From Rhodospirillaceae bacterium (GTDB lineage Bacteria > Pseudomonadota > Alphaproteobacteria > Bin65): a DNA stretch of 64,000 nt. Position numbers and translations under genes: made by a program. The notes beneath the pieces were generated by a model, which made no database searches, was not told the origin of the DNA, and saw only the letters and a program-made list of their open reading frames with translations. Below, in pieces: positions 27,756 to 36,656 of the stretch; the stretch's first letter is position 1; each line of letters opens with the position of its first letter. The DNA is taken from assembly GCA_011523655.1 (NCBI GenBank), contig WTGH01000033.1, positions 26,608-90,607 of the forward strand, read 5' to 3'.

Positions 27756-28655
27756 TTGGAACTGATCCAGGTTCTGGTCGCCGGGATTGCGCAAGGCTGT
27801 GTCTACGGCCTGATCGCGCTCGGCTTCGTACTGATCTACAAGGCGACCGAGCAGGTCAATTTCGCCCAGGGCGACATCATGATGCTCGGCATGTTCGCGG
27901 CCTTCACGCTGATCGCGATCGCCGGCTTTCCCTGGTGGCTTGGCGCGCTCATCGGCATCGCGATTACCGGCGTTTTCGGTTTCATCCTCGACGCCGCCGT
28001 GCTGCGCCGGATCATCGGCCAGCCCCAGTTTGCCGTCATCATCCTGACGATCGCCGTGGGGTTCATCTTCCGGTCGGTCGCCGGCGGTGTGTGGGGCGCC
28101 GACCCGGTCTCCTTCGATACGCCCTATGGCGGCATGGTCATCACGATCGACGAAAACGAGACCGGCCGGACGGTCCTCGACGTGGCCGAACTGGCGATCA
28201 TCCTCGGCACCGTCGTGCTGGTCGGCGCGCTCTATGCCTTTTTCCGCTTCACCCGGATCGGCGTCGCGATGCAGGCATCGTCGCAGAACCAGCTTGCGGC
28301 CTACTATATGGGCATACCCGTCAAGTATGTGATTTCGCTGATCTGGGGCATCAGCGCGGCGGTTTCGTGCATCGCCGGCATCCTGCTGGCGCCGAAGATC
28401 GCCACCTTCGATCCCGACGTCGGCTTTCTGGCGATCACCGCCTTTGCGGCGGCGGTGATCGGCGGCTTCGGCAGCCTGCCCGGCGCCGTGCTCGGCGGCC
28501 TCATCATCGGCATAACCGAGCAGCTGGCCCAGGCCTATCTGCCCGGCGAATACGCCCGCAGCATCGCGCCGATCTCCGGCTTCATCATCCTGCTGGTCGT
28601 GCTGCTGATCCGGCCCGACGGCCTGTTTGCGCAGATCCAGCGCAAGAAGGTGTAG
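27756..28655 (+). CDS. livH: LIV-type ABC transporter permease LivH (set 3)
   Basis: Permease of 299 residues. I chose TTG 27756 because GGGAGG lies 6 bases upstream and the protein then begins LELIQVLVAGIAQGCVYGLIALGFVLIYKATEQVNFAQGD, the normal LivH start with the FAQGD motif. The second half has ITAFAAAVIGGFGSLPGAVLGGLIIGITEQ. It opens a transporter unit with LivM, LivG, LivF, an acyl-CoA ligase and a binding protein. Confidence 0.9.
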   Translation: MELIQVLVAGIAQGCVYGLIALGFVLIYKATEQVNFAQGDIMMLGMFAAFTLIAIAGFPWWLGALIGIAITGVFGFILDAAVLRRIIGQPQFAVIILTIAVGFIFRSVAGGVWGADPVSFDTPYGGMVITIDENETGRTVLDVAELAIILGTVVLVGALYAFFRFTRIGVAMQASSQNQLAAYYMGIPVKYVISLIWGISAAVSCIAGILLAPKIATFDPDVGFLAITAFAAAVIGGFGSLPGAVLGGLIIGITEQLAQAYLPGEYARSIAPISGFIILLVVLLIRPDGLFAQIQRKKV

Positions 28656-28662
28656 CCGGCCC

Positions 28663-29745
28663 ATGCGCTTCGTCTTCAAGACCGACTACGACCAGGACGT
28701 CCGCTTTTTCAAGCATGCGGGATACTGGCAATCCTACGGCTTCCTGTTCGTCGCAGCGGTCACCGCGCCGCTTTATCTCGGCAATTTCGAAATCTCCGAG
28801 CTGACCCAGGCGATCAGCTTCGCCATCGCCGGGCTGGGCCTGATGCTGCTGGTCGGCTTCACCGGCCAGGTCAGCCTCGGCCACGCCGCCTTTTTCGGCA
28901 TCGGCGCCTACGCCCAGGCCTGGCTGCTCGCCACGTTCGACATCGCCTTCCTCGTGGCCATGCCGATCGCCGCCGTCTTCACCGGCATCGTCGGCTTCCT
29001 GCTGGCGATCCCGCTCCTGCGCATGACGGGCATCTATCTCGCCATCGGCACGCTGGCGCTGTCCATCGTGCTCGAGCAGATCCTGAAGTCGTGGAAATCG
29101 GTCACCGGCGGGTTCGACGGCAAGGCGGTCGAGCCGGCGTCCCTTCTGGGCTACCAGTTCAACCCGGACAGCTGGGATTTCTACTATGTCGCCCTGGCGA
29201 TCCTGATCCTCGTGCTGGCGCTGTGCGCCAACCTGCTGCGCAGCCCGACCGGCCGGGCCATGGTCGCCGTGCGCGATTCGGAGGTCTCGGCGCGCAGCAT
29301 GGGCGTCAACATCGCCCGGACCAAGATCACCGCCTTCGGGATCAGCACGGCGATCACCGGCCTGGGCGGCGCCCTGTTCGCCCACAAGCTGCAATATCTG
29401 GCGCCCGACGGTTTCAACCTGATCATCTCGATCACCTTCCTGCTGATGATCGTCGTCGGCGGGCTCGGCTCCCTGCAAGGGGCGATCCTCGGCGCGCTGG
29501 TCGTGATCCTGCTGCCCCAGGCGATCACCATCATGAAGGATTACCTGCCGCCGTCGATCGGCCACCAGCCCGGCCTGGAACCCGGCATCTTCGGCCTGAT
29601 CCTGGTCGCCTTCATCCTGTTCGAGCCGATGGGCATCTACGGCCGCTGGCGCAAGATCAAGCTGTTCTTCGATATCTTCCCGGTTTACCGCAAGGCGACG
29701 TTCCGGCGGCAGAAGGCCTATCTGAAGACGGAGCGGATGCGGTGA
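28663..29745 (+). CDS. livM: LIV-type ABC transporter permease LivM (set 3)
   Basis: Permease of 360 residues, longer than sets 1 and 2 because of a charged N-terminal leader (MRFVFKTDYDQDVRFFKHAGYW) and a basic C-terminal tail (FFDIFPVYRKATFRRQKAYLKTERMR). Core LivM blocks: LLVGFTGQVSLGHAAFFGIGAY, LLRMTGIYLAIGTLALSIVLEQ and MIVVGGLGSLQGAILGALVVILLPQA. It starts 7 bases after LivH and overlaps LivG as GTGA. Confidence 0.9.
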   Translation: MRFVFKTDYDQDVRFFKHAGYWQSYGFLFVAAVTAPLYLGNFEISELTQAISFAIAGLGLMLLVGFTGQVSLGHAAFFGIGAYAQAWLLATFDIAFLVAMPIAAVFTGIVGFLLAIPLLRMTGIYLAIGTLALSIVLEQILKSWKSVTGGFDGKAVEPASLLGYQFNPDSWDFYYVALAILILVLALCANLLRSPTGRAMVAVRDSEVSARSMGVNIARTKITAFGISTAITGLGGALFAHKLQYLAPDGFNLIISITFLLMIVVGGLGSLQGAILGALVVILLPQAITIMKDYLPPSIGHQPGLEPGIFGLILVAFILFEPMGIYGRWRKIKLFFDIFPVYRKATFRRQKAYLKTERMR

Positions 29746-30503
29746 GTGCGGTTCTGTCAGCCGACGATCTTACGATCCGCTTCGGCGGGCTGACCGCGGT
29801 CGACAGCGTGTCGTTCGAGGTGCGCGAACGCGAGGTCTACACGATCGTCGGCCCGAACGGCGCGGGCAAGACGACGATCTTCAACCTGATCAGCCGGATC
29901 TACGATCCATCGGCCGGCCGTATCCATTTCTGCGGCGAGGACATCACCGAAACCCCGGCGCACCGGATCGCCGGCCTCGGCATCGCGCGGACCTTCCAGA
30001 ATATCGAACTGTTCGAGCACGCCACCGTGCTGCACAACCTTCTGGTCGGGCGGCATTGCAAGAGCCGGACCAACGTGTTCGAGGAACTGGCCTTTCTTCC
30101 GAAGGTGCGCCGGGCCGAATACGAGCATCGCGAGAAGGTCGAGGCGGTGATCGACTTCCTCGACCTCCAGCCCTACCGCGAGCAGTATATCGCCAACCTG
30201 CCCTACGGCGTGCGCAAGGTCGTCGAGCTGGCGCGCGCCCTGTGCACCGAACCGAAGCTGCTGCTGCTCGACGAGCCGGCCTCGGGCCTCAGCGTCGAGG
30301 AAACGGAAAACGTCGCCTTCTGGATCGACGACATCAAGAACGACCTGGGGATCGCGATCCTCATGGTCGAACACGACATGTCGCTGGTGACGGAGGTTTC
30401 CGACCGGGTGATGGCGATGAACGACGGCCGGACGATCGCCGAAGGCACGTCGGACGAGGTCCAGAACCACCCCGACGTGCTGCGCGCCTATCTGGGAGCG
30501 TGA
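29742..30503 (+). CDS. livG: LIV-type ABC transporter ATP-binding protein LivG (set 3)
   Basis: ATPase of 253 residues starting at a GTG that overlaps the LivM stop (GTGA). Walker A GPNGAGKTT, IARTFQNIELFEHATVLHNLLVGRH, signature LPYGVRKVVELARAL, Walker B LLLLDEPASGLSVEE and MVEHDMSLVTEVSDRV. Features are intact for the LivG family. Confidence 0.92.
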   Translation: MSAVLSADDLTIRFGGLTAVDSVSFEVREREVYTIVGPNGAGKTTIFNLISRIYDPSAGRIHFCGEDITETPAHRIAGLGIARTFQNIELFEHATVLHNLLVGRHCKSRTNVFEELAFLPKVRRAEYEHREKVEAVIDFLDLQPYREQYIANLPYGVRKVVELARALCTEPKLLLLDEPASGLSVEETENVAFWIDDIKNDLGIAILMVEHDMSLVTEVSDRVMAMNDGRTIAEGTSDEVQNHPDVLRAYLGA

Positions 30504-30507
30504 GGCG

Positions 30508-31293
30508 ATGGCCGAATCCCTGCCCGACTCCCTGTTGAGCGTGCGCAATATCGAGACCTACTACGGCCCGATCATGGCGATCCGCGGCGTCAGCCTCGAC
30601 GTGCCGAAAGGCCGGATCGTGACCGTCCTGGGCGCCAACGGCGCCGGCAAGACGACGATCCTGAAGACGATCAGCGGCGTCATGGACCCGCAAAAGGGCA
30701 GCGTGACCTTCGAAGGCGCGGAAATCCAGGGCCGCGACCCGGACTGGGTGGCGCGCCGCGGCATCGCCCATGTCCCGGAGGGCCGGGAGGTCTTTCCCTT
30801 CCTCACGGTGCGCGAGAACCTGCTGATGGGCGCCTTCGCCCGCAGCGACCGCGCCGCCGTCGCGGAAGATCTGGACATGGTCTACGGCTACTTCCCGATC
30901 CTGAAGGAGCGGGCGGAGCAGCAGGCCGGCTATCTTTCCGGCGGCCAGCAGCAGATGCTCGTCATTGCCCGGGCCCTGATGGCGCGGCCCCGGCTCATGC
31001 TGCTCGACGAACCGTCGCTCGGCCTGTCGCCGATCCTGGTCAAGGAAATCTTCGGCATCGTGCGGCGCCTGAACGAGGAACAGGGCGTCACCATGCTGCT
31101 GGTCGAGCAGAACGCCAACATGGCCCTGCAAACCGCCAACTACGGCTATGTCCTGGAACTCGGCCGCATCGTGATGGACGACGAATGCGGCCGCCTGCTC
31201 GAGAGCGACGACATCAAGGAATTCTACCTTGGCGTCAAGAAGGACGCGGTGCGCGGCAAGAAACGCTGGCGCCGCAAGAAGACCTGGCGCTGA
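30508..31293 (+). CDS. livF: LIV-type ABC transporter ATP-binding protein LivF (set 3)
   Basis: ATPase of 261 residues, about 25 longer than the other LivF copies because of a strongly basic C-terminal tail (KKDAVRGKKRWRRKKTWR). Walker A GANGAGKTT, HVPEGREVFPFLTVRENLLMG, signature LSGGQQQMLVIARALM, Walker B LMLLDEPSLGLSPI and LVEQNANMALQTANYGYVLE. The tail might contact membrane lipid or nucleic acid; this is speculation. Confidence 0.92.
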   Translation: MAESLPDSLLSVRNIETYYGPIMAIRGVSLDVPKGRIVTVLGANGAGKTTILKTISGVMDPQKGSVTFEGAEIQGRDPDWVARRGIAHVPEGREVFPFLTVRENLLMGAFARSDRAAVAEDLDMVYGYFPILKERAEQQAGYLSGGQQQMLVIARALMARPRLMLLDEPSLGLSPILVKEIFGIVRRLNEEQGVTMLLVEQNANMALQTANYGYVLELGRIVMDDECGRLLESDDIKEFYLGVKKDAVRGKKRWRRKKTWR

Positions 31294-31330
31294 GCCGGCC
31301 CGGCGGACGAGGACGACAGGCGAGGACGAT

Positions 31331-33181
31331 ATGGACGGCCCAACCGGTACGGCGACACCAGAGAGCATCGTCTTCGACGGCTGCGATACGCTGCCCGGAC
31401 TGTTCCGCAAGCGCTACACGGAAGAGGCTGGCAAGGTCGCGATGCGCGAGAAGGACCTCGGCATCTGGCGGTCGATCTCCTGGGCGGACTACGGCGAGGC
31501 GGCGCGCAACGCCGGCCAGGGCCTGATGGCGATGGGGCTGGCGCGCGGCGAGGTCGTCTCGATCCTGTCCGAGACCAACAAGGAATGGATGTTCGCCGAC
31601 CTGGGCGCGATCTGCGCCGGCGCGTCGAGCAGCGGCGTCTACACGACGGATTCGGCCAAGCAGCTCGAATATATCGTCAACGATTCAAGCTCGGCCTTCC
31701 TGTTCGTCGAGAACGAGGAGCAGCTCGACAAGTATCTCCAGGTCCGGGATCGGGTGCCGACGCTACGCAAAGTCATCATCATGGATCTCGAAGGCCTGCG
31801 GGATTTCGACGATCCGATGACCATGAGCTGGGACGAGCTGCTCGAACTCGGCCGGCAGTTCGGACGCGACAACCCGGCCGCCTGGGACGAACGGATCGAC
31901 GGCTCCGCGCCCGACGACACGCCGATCCTGGTCTATACGTCCGGGACGACGGGCCCGCCGAAAGGCGCCATGATCTCGAACAGGAACGTCATCTTCCAGG
32001 TCAGCAACGCCAACGCGATGCTGCACTTCCGGGAAGGCGACAACCAGCTCGCCTTCCTGCCGCTGTGCCATATCGCCGAGCGCGGATTTTCGATGTTCCT
32101 GTCGATCGCCTACAAGACGGTCGTCAACTTCGCCGAAAGCCCGGAAACCGTGGCGGAAAACGTCCGCGAAGTGGCGCCCCACTACCTCTTCGCCGTGCCG
32201 CGGGTCTGGGAAAAATTCTATTCCACCTTCACGATCCGGATGCAGGACGCGACCTGGACCGGCAAACGCCTGTACGACTGGGCGATCGGCGTCGGCATGC
32301 GCATGGCCGAGCACCGGATCGAGGGCACGGCGCCGGGCGTCCGGGACCGCCTGCTCTATGCAATCGCCGGATTCCTGGTGCTGAACAACGTCAAGACCAT
32401 GATCGGCCTGCGCCGCACGCGCTGGACCGCGACCGGCGCGGCGCCGATCTCGCCGGACCTGATCCGCTGGTATCTCGCGCTCGGCATCAACATGGTGGAA
32501 CTGTACGGCCAGACCGAGAATACCGGGGTCGCCACGAGCAACCGGCCCGATGAATTCAAGGTCGGCACCGTCGGCCTGGCCCTGCCGAACACCGAAGTGA
32601 AAATCTCCGAGCGGGGCGAAATCCTGATCAAGGGGCCCCACGTCTTCAAGGGCTACCTGAACAACCCGGAAAAGACGGCGGAAACCGTGGTCGACGGCTG
32701 GCTGCACACCGGCGATGTCGGCTCGGTCGACAACCAGGGCTATTTCCGCATCACCGACCGCATCAAGGACATCATCATTACGGCCGGCGGCAAGAATGTG
32801 ACGCCGTCGGAAATCGAGAACCAGCTGAAATTCTCGCCCTATATCGCCGACGCGGTTATCGTCGGCGACCAGCGCAAGTTCCTGTCCTGCCTCGTGATGA
32901 TCGACGAGGACACGGTGATGAAATTCGCCCAGGACAACAACGTGCCCTTTTCCAACTATGCCAGCCTGTGCCGCGCCGACGCGGTGCAGCGGCTGATCCA
33001 GGCCGAGATCGACACGGTGAACCGGGACTTCGCCCGGGTCGAGCAGGTCAAGGCGTTCCGGCTGATCGAACAGGTGCTGATGCCGGAGGACGACGAGCTG
33101 ACGCCGACCATGAAGCTCAAGCGCAGTTTCGTGAGCGCCAAATACAAGGATTTGATCGACTCGATGTATGAGGCGGCGTAA
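31331..33181 (+). CDS. AMP-dependent acyl-CoA synthetase (long-chain type)
   Basis: A 616-residue ANL-superfamily ligase that adenylates a carboxylic acid and transfers it to CoA. Core motifs: YTSGTTGPPKGAM (A3), ELYGQTENTG (A5), WLHTGDVGS (A7), RITDRIKDIIITAGGKNVTPSEIE (A8) and the catalytic-lysine region TPTMKLKRSF (A10). The architecture matches FAA1-type long-chain ligases. Placement between LivF and the binding protein is a recurring arrangement in which the imported acid, often aromatic or fatty, is activated on entry. The substrate cannot be set by sequence. The leader has a repeated CGAGGACGA just before the ATG. Confidence 0.88.
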   Translation: MDGPTGTATPESIVFDGCDTLPGLFRKRYTEEAGKVAMREKDLGIWRSISWADYGEAARNAGQGLMAMGLARGEVVSILSETNKEWMFADLGAICAGASSSGVYTTDSAKQLEYIVNDSSSAFLFVENEEQLDKYLQVRDRVPTLRKVIIMDLEGLRDFDDPMTMSWDELLELGRQFGRDNPAAWDERIDGSAPDDTPILVYTSGTTGPPKGAMISNRNVIFQVSNANAMLHFREGDNQLAFLPLCHIAERGFSMFLSIAYKTVVNFAESPETVAENVREVAPHYLFAVPRVWEKFYSTFTIRMQDATWTGKRLYDWAIGVGMRMAEHRIEGTAPGVRDRLLYAIAGFLVLNNVKTMIGLRRTRWTATGAAPISPDLIRWYLALGINMVELYGQTENTGVATSNRPDEFKVGTVGLALPNTEVKISERGEILIKGPHVFKGYLNNPEKTAETVVDGWLHTGDVGSVDNQGYFRITDRIKDIIITAGGKNVTPSEIENQLKFSPYIADAVIVGDQRKFLSCLVMIDEDTVMKFAQDNNVPFSNYASLCRADAVQRLIQAEIDTVNRDFARVEQVKAFRLIEQVLMPEDDELTPTMKLKRSFVSAKYKDLIDSMYEAA

Positions 33182-33271
33182 CCTGAAAACCGCAAACCGT
33201 GCGGCGAATTCCGGCACAGCGAACCGGAGCGCCGCCTGCTCCTGCTCAGGCCTGCCACAGGGAGAAACACC

Positions 33272-34447
33272 ATGAAAATCAAGATGAAAGCGTTGCTGGC
33301 CGGTGTTTCCGGCGTCGCGCTGGTCGCCTCCGCCGGCGCCACTGCGCAAACCCGCGGGGTGACCGACAAGGAAGTCGTTGTCGGCAGCCATACGGCGCTC
33401 ACCGGCCCGGTCGCACCCTGGGGCGTCGGCGCCACCACCGGCACGCGGATGGCGTTCGACGAAGCGAACGCGAAAGGCGGCGTCCACGGCCGCAAGATCA
33501 GGTTTATCGTCGAGGACCACGGCTACCAGGTGCCGAAGGCCGTCCAGGCCGCCAACAAGCTGCTCAACCGCGACAACATCTTCGCCATGGTCGGCGCGCT
33601 CGGCACGCCGATGAACAATGCGGTCCTGCCGCGCCAGATCAAGGCGAACGTGCCGAACTTCGTGCCGTTCACCGCATCCCGGCAGATGATCGACCCCTAT
33701 CACAAGATGAAGTTCCTGGCCTTCGCGAGCTACTACGACCAGATGCGCGCCGCGACGAACTATTTCGTCAAGGAAAAGGGCTTCAACAAAGTCTGCGCCA
33801 TGTATCAGGATACCGACTACGGGCGCGAAATCTCCCAGGCGGTGAACGATGAGCTGAAGGCGCTGAACCTGAAGCTCGCCGGCGAGTCCGCGCACAGCCC
33901 GCGTGAAAAGTCCTTCGTCGGCGCGATCACCAAGCTGCGCAAGGCGGGCTGCCAGGTCACCATGATGGGAACGATCATCACCGATACCATCGGCCCGTTC
34001 CTGACCGCGAAGAAACTGGGCTGGAAGACGACCTTCGTCGGCAACATCGCGACCTACGACCTGATCGTCTCGGGCTTCAAGAAGGGCCTGATGAACGGCT
34101 ATTACGCCATGACATCCTTCGAGATGATCTATCCGGACACGACCAACCCGGACCACAAGGCGTGGGCCGACGCTTATCAGAAATACGCCGGCAAGCCGCA
34201 TAACGGCGCGGCTCAGCTCGGCTACGGCAGCGGCATTCTGTTCCTGGAGGCCCTGAAACGCGCCGGCAGGAACCTGACGACCGACGGATTCATCAAGGCG
34301 ATGGAGAGCATCAAGAGCTTCGAGATGGCGCTCGGCGGCCCGCCGCTCACCTTCGGTCCGAACGATCACCAGGGTTCGACCGACGCCTACCTGGCCGTCG
34401 TCGAGAACGCGCGCTGGAAGACGCTGACCAGGCCGCTGTCCTACTGA
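33272..34447 (+). CDS. livK: LIV-type ABC transporter substrate-binding protein (set 3)
   Basis: Periplasmic binding protein of 391 residues with a signal peptide (MKIKMKALLAGVSGVALVASAGATAQ). Peripla_BP_6 features: EVVVGSHTALTGPVAPWGVGATTGTRMAFDEANAKGGVHGRKI in lobe 1, and VCAMYQDTDYGREISQAVNDELKALNLKLAGESAHSPREKSFVGAITKLRKAGCQ at the hinge. It closes the set 3 unit. Given the neighbouring CoA ligase, an aromatic or aliphatic acid is as likely a ligand as an amino acid. Confidence 0.88.
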   Translation: MKIKMKALLAGVSGVALVASAGATAQTRGVTDKEVVVGSHTALTGPVAPWGVGATTGTRMAFDEANAKGGVHGRKIRFIVEDHGYQVPKAVQAANKLLNRDNIFAMVGALGTPMNNAVLPRQIKANVPNFVPFTASRQMIDPYHKMKFLAFASYYDQMRAATNYFVKEKGFNKVCAMYQDTDYGREISQAVNDELKALNLKLAGESAHSPREKSFVGAITKLRKAGCQVTMMGTIITDTIGPFLTAKKLGWKTTFVGNIATYDLIVSGFKKGLMNGYYAMTSFEMIYPDTTNPDHKAWADAYQKYAGKPHNGAAQLGYGSGILFLEALKRAGRNLTTDGFIKAMESIKSFEMALGGPPLTFGPNDHQGSTDAYLAVVENARWKTLTRPLSY

Positions 34448-34499
34448 GGACCGCCCCTGCCGAGGACTGTCATGCGCCTCGCGCATGCGACTTGAGGCG

Positions 34500-34532
34500 C
34501 CGCCGCCGTCCGGTTGATCCGGCCGGCGGCGG
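34500..34532 (+). terminator. GC-rich hairpin after the set 3 binding protein
   Basis: CCGCCGCCGTCCGG and CCGGCCGGCGGCGG pair around the loop TTGAT with one mismatch. It is preceded by a 7-bp hairpin (CATGCGC-CTC-GCGCATG, 34471-34487). No clear T-tract follows, so it may be a weak terminator or stabiliser. Confidence 0.45.
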
Positions 34533-34574
34533 GCCCTACTCTCCGCCGCGCTTCCACTACGCAGCGGAGGAACC

Positions 34575-35339
34575 ATGACCGATCCGCAGGCCGGCGGCCC
34601 CCAAGCCGCCCAATCCGGCGTCGCCCTGATTGTCGGCGCCGGGGTGGCGACCGGCAGCGCCATCGCCCGGCGCTTCGCCCGCGAGGGCTTCACCATCTGC
34701 GCGACCCGGCGCGACCGGGCGGACGGCCTGAAGGATCTGGCCGCCGACATCGAAACGCTCGGCGCCAAAATCCACACCTTCGCCTCCGACGCCCGCAAGG
34801 AAGACGCGGTCGTCGAACTCGTCGACACGATCGAGGGCACCATCGGGCCGATCGAGGTCTGCGTCCACAATATCGGCGCCAATGTGCGCTTCGATATCGG
34901 CGAGACGACCTCCCGGGTCTATTACAAGGTCTGGGAAATGGCGGCGTTCAGCGCCTTCCTGCTCGGCCGCGAGGTCTCGCAACGGATGGTGCCTCGGGGC
35001 CGCGGCACCATCGTCTTCACCGGCGCGACGGCGAGCGTCCGCGGCGCCGCCGGCTTCGCCGCCTTCTCCGGCGCCATGCAGGCCAAGCGGGCATTGGCCC
35101 AAGCGATGGCCCGCGAACTGGGGCCGAAGGGCATCCATGTCGCCCACACCGTGATCGACGGGCCGATCGACACGCCCTGGACCCGCGAACTGATGCCGAA
35201 CCTGATCGCCGAGCGGGACTGGGACGACAACCTGTTGCAGCCCGACCATATCGCGGAAATGTACTGGCAGATCCATTGCCAGCGACGGACGGCCTGGACC
35301 TTCGAGATGGACATGCGGCCCTGGGCCGAACCCTGGTAG
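34575..35339 (+). CDS. atypical short-chain dehydrogenase/reductase lacking the catalytic Tyr and Lys
   Basis: A 254-residue Rossmann protein. The nucleotide motif VGAGVATGSAIARRFAREG (residues 20-38) is sound. In the active site, however, the YxxxK pair is replaced by F164 and M168 (FAAFSGAMQAKRAL); only S154 may be present. The C-terminal part (HTVIDGPIDTPWTREL) is similar to a subfamily in which Tyr is often Phe. It may be a non-redox lyase or isomerase, or a regulatory NAD(P)-binding protein. It leads a small unit with an HCCA-isomerase-like protein and a thioesterase. Confidence 0.8.
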   Translation: MTDPQAGGPQAAQSGVALIVGAGVATGSAIARRFAREGFTICATRRDRADGLKDLAADIETLGAKIHTFASDARKEDAVVELVDTIEGTIGPIEVCVHNIGANVRFDIGETTSRVYYKVWEMAAFSAFLLGREVSQRMVPRGRGTIVFTGATASVRGAAGFAAFSGAMQAKRALAQAMARELGPKGIHVAHTVIDGPIDTPWTRELMPNLIAERDWDDNLLQPDHIAEMYWQIHCQRRTAWTFEMDMRPWAEPW

Positions 35340-35340
35340 C

Positions 35341-35364
35341 CCCGCAACAAGGCCCGCAACAAGG
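35341..35364. repeat. 12-bp perfect tandem repeat
   Basis: CCCGCAACAAGG occurs twice in direct tandem just after the SDR stop and 14 bases before the next ATG. Each copy ends in AAGG; the second forms the ribosome binding site of the isomerase-like gene. Confidence 0.8.
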
Positions 35365-35377
35365 AAAGACCGCACGC

Positions 35378-35965
35378 ATGAGCAAGACCGTCGAATTCTG
35401 GTACGACGTGCAGAGCCCCACGGCCTATCTGGCCTACTGGCAGTTGAAGAGAATCGCCGCGCGTACCGGCGCGACGATCGATTACCGCCCGATGCTGCTG
35501 GGCGGCGTGTTCAAGGCGATCAGCAGCCAGACCCCGGTCAACAACAAAGCCAAGGGCAGGTGGATGTTCTTCGACATGTCCAATTTTGCCCGGAAATACG
35601 ATGTGCCCTTCCAGTCCAATCCGTATTTTGTCTTCAGCTCCCTGCCGCTGATGCGCGGAGCGATCCTGGCCCAGCAACGCGGCGAACTCGAGCGCTACAA
35701 CGACACGATCTTCTACGGCATCTGGCGCGATGCAAAAAATCTCGGCGATCCCGCGGTCATCGTCGAGACGCTGAAAGAAGCCGGACTGGACGCCGGCGCC
35801 TATGTCGAAGGCATCCAGCAGCAGGACGTGAAGGACAGGCTGATCGCCAACACCGAGGAGGCGGTCGGGAAAGGCGTGTTCGGCGCGCCGACCTTCTTCG
35901 TCGGCGACAAAATGTGGTGGGGCCAGGACCGGCTGGACTGGGTCGAAGAGGAACTGGCAGCGTGA
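35378..35965 (+). CDS. 2-hydroxychromene-2-carboxylate isomerase family (DsbA-like/GST-kappa) protein
   Basis: A 195-residue thioredoxin-fold protein. VEFWYDVQSPTAYLAYWQLKRIA and the end block GVFGAPTFFVGDKMWWGQDRLDWVEE are family hallmarks. The S in VQSPTAY is at the glutathione-activating position of HCCA isomerases, so it is probably glutathione-dependent rather than a thiol oxidase (no CxxC). In naphthalene degradation this family isomerises a cleaved ring product; here it may act on an aromatic intermediate. It is followed in a GTGA overlap by a hotdog thioesterase. Confidence 0.85.
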   Translation: MSKTVEFWYDVQSPTAYLAYWQLKRIAARTGATIDYRPMLLGGVFKAISSQTPVNNKAKGRWMFFDMSNFARKYDVPFQSNPYFVFSSLPLMRGAILAQQRGELERYNDTIFYGIWRDAKNLGDPAVIVETLKEAGLDAGAYVEGIQQQDVKDRLIANTEEAVGKGVFGAPTFFVGDKMWWGQDRLDWVEEELAA

Positions 35966-36378
35966 GCGCCGAGCTGACGAAGCTGTTCACCGAACATACC
36001 GTCCCCATGGCCCGGACCCTCGGGATCGAACTGGTCGACGTCGATCCCGACAGGATCGTTGCAAAGGTCGAGGCGCGCGCAGAGCTGAGCACGTCGGCGG
36101 ACGCCATGCACGGCGGCGCGATCATGGCGGTGGCGGATACGCTGGGCGCCATCGGCACGGTCGCCAACATGCCGCGCGGCGCGCGCACCACCACCATCGA
36201 GAGCAAGACCAACTTCTTCCGCGCCGTCCCGGTCGGCTCGACGCTGACCGCCGAAGCGACGCCGCTGCACAAGGGGCGCACGACCCAGGTCTGGCAGACA
36301 AGGCTGACCGGCGAAAACGGCAAGCTGGCCGCGCTGGTCACCCAGACGCAGATGGTGCTGTATCCGGAAGGGAAATAA
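35962..36378 (+). CDS. PaaI-family hotdog thioesterase
   Basis: A 138-residue hotdog-fold acyl-CoA thioesterase. The motif LSTSADAMHGGAIMAVADTLGAIGT is the HGG active-site turn of the PaaI/YbgC group, followed by TTIESKTNFFRAVPVGSTLTAEATPLHKGRTTQVWQ. It begins at a GTG overlapping the preceding stop. Such enzymes free CoA from dead-end aryl-CoA esters. This fits the CoA ligase 3 kb upstream. Confidence 0.85.
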   Translation: MSAELTKLFTEHTVPMARTLGIELVDVDPDRIVAKVEARAELSTSADAMHGGAIMAVADTLGAIGTVANMPRGARTTTIESKTNFFRAVPVGSTLTAEATPLHKGRTTQVWQTRLTGENGKLAALVTQTQMVLYPEGK

Positions 36379-36447
36379 CGCGGCGGGTCGTGTCCCGGAT
36401 TGACGCTTCGTGCCGGCCGGAGCCGGTTCACAGACTCGATCTCCTCC

Positions 36448-36624
36448 CCGTCATTTCGACTGGAGCGCCTGCCCCCTTCCCGTCATTTCGACCGAGCGAA
36501 GCGAGCGGAGAAATCTATTTTCGCCGGAACACGGTCCAAGGCATCGTACCGGAAAGATTTCTCCCCTTCGACTTCGCTCAGGGCAAGCTGCTCCGCGGCT
36601 GCGCCGCTCCGGTCGAAATGACGG
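36448..36624. repeat. REP-like inverted repeat with a solo half-copy
   Basis: Outer arms CCCGTCATTTCGACCG (36479-36494) and CCGGTCGAAATGACGG (36609-36624), with inner arms GAGAAATCT (36508-36516) and AGATTTCTC (36555-36563). A solo copy of the left arm, CCGTCATTTCGAC, lies at 36448-36460. The central part carries the CTTCGACTTCGCTCAGGG core common in such alphaproteobacterial elements. Confidence 0.8.
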
Positions 36625-36656
36625 AAAGGGCTGACGGCGCATCGGGCCGAAGCGCC

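Noticed and set aside
31763..34882. A 1039-codon minus-strand frame opposite the CoA ligase and binding protein
   Set aside because: Same kind of antisense shadow; the plus-strand genes carry all conserved motifs.
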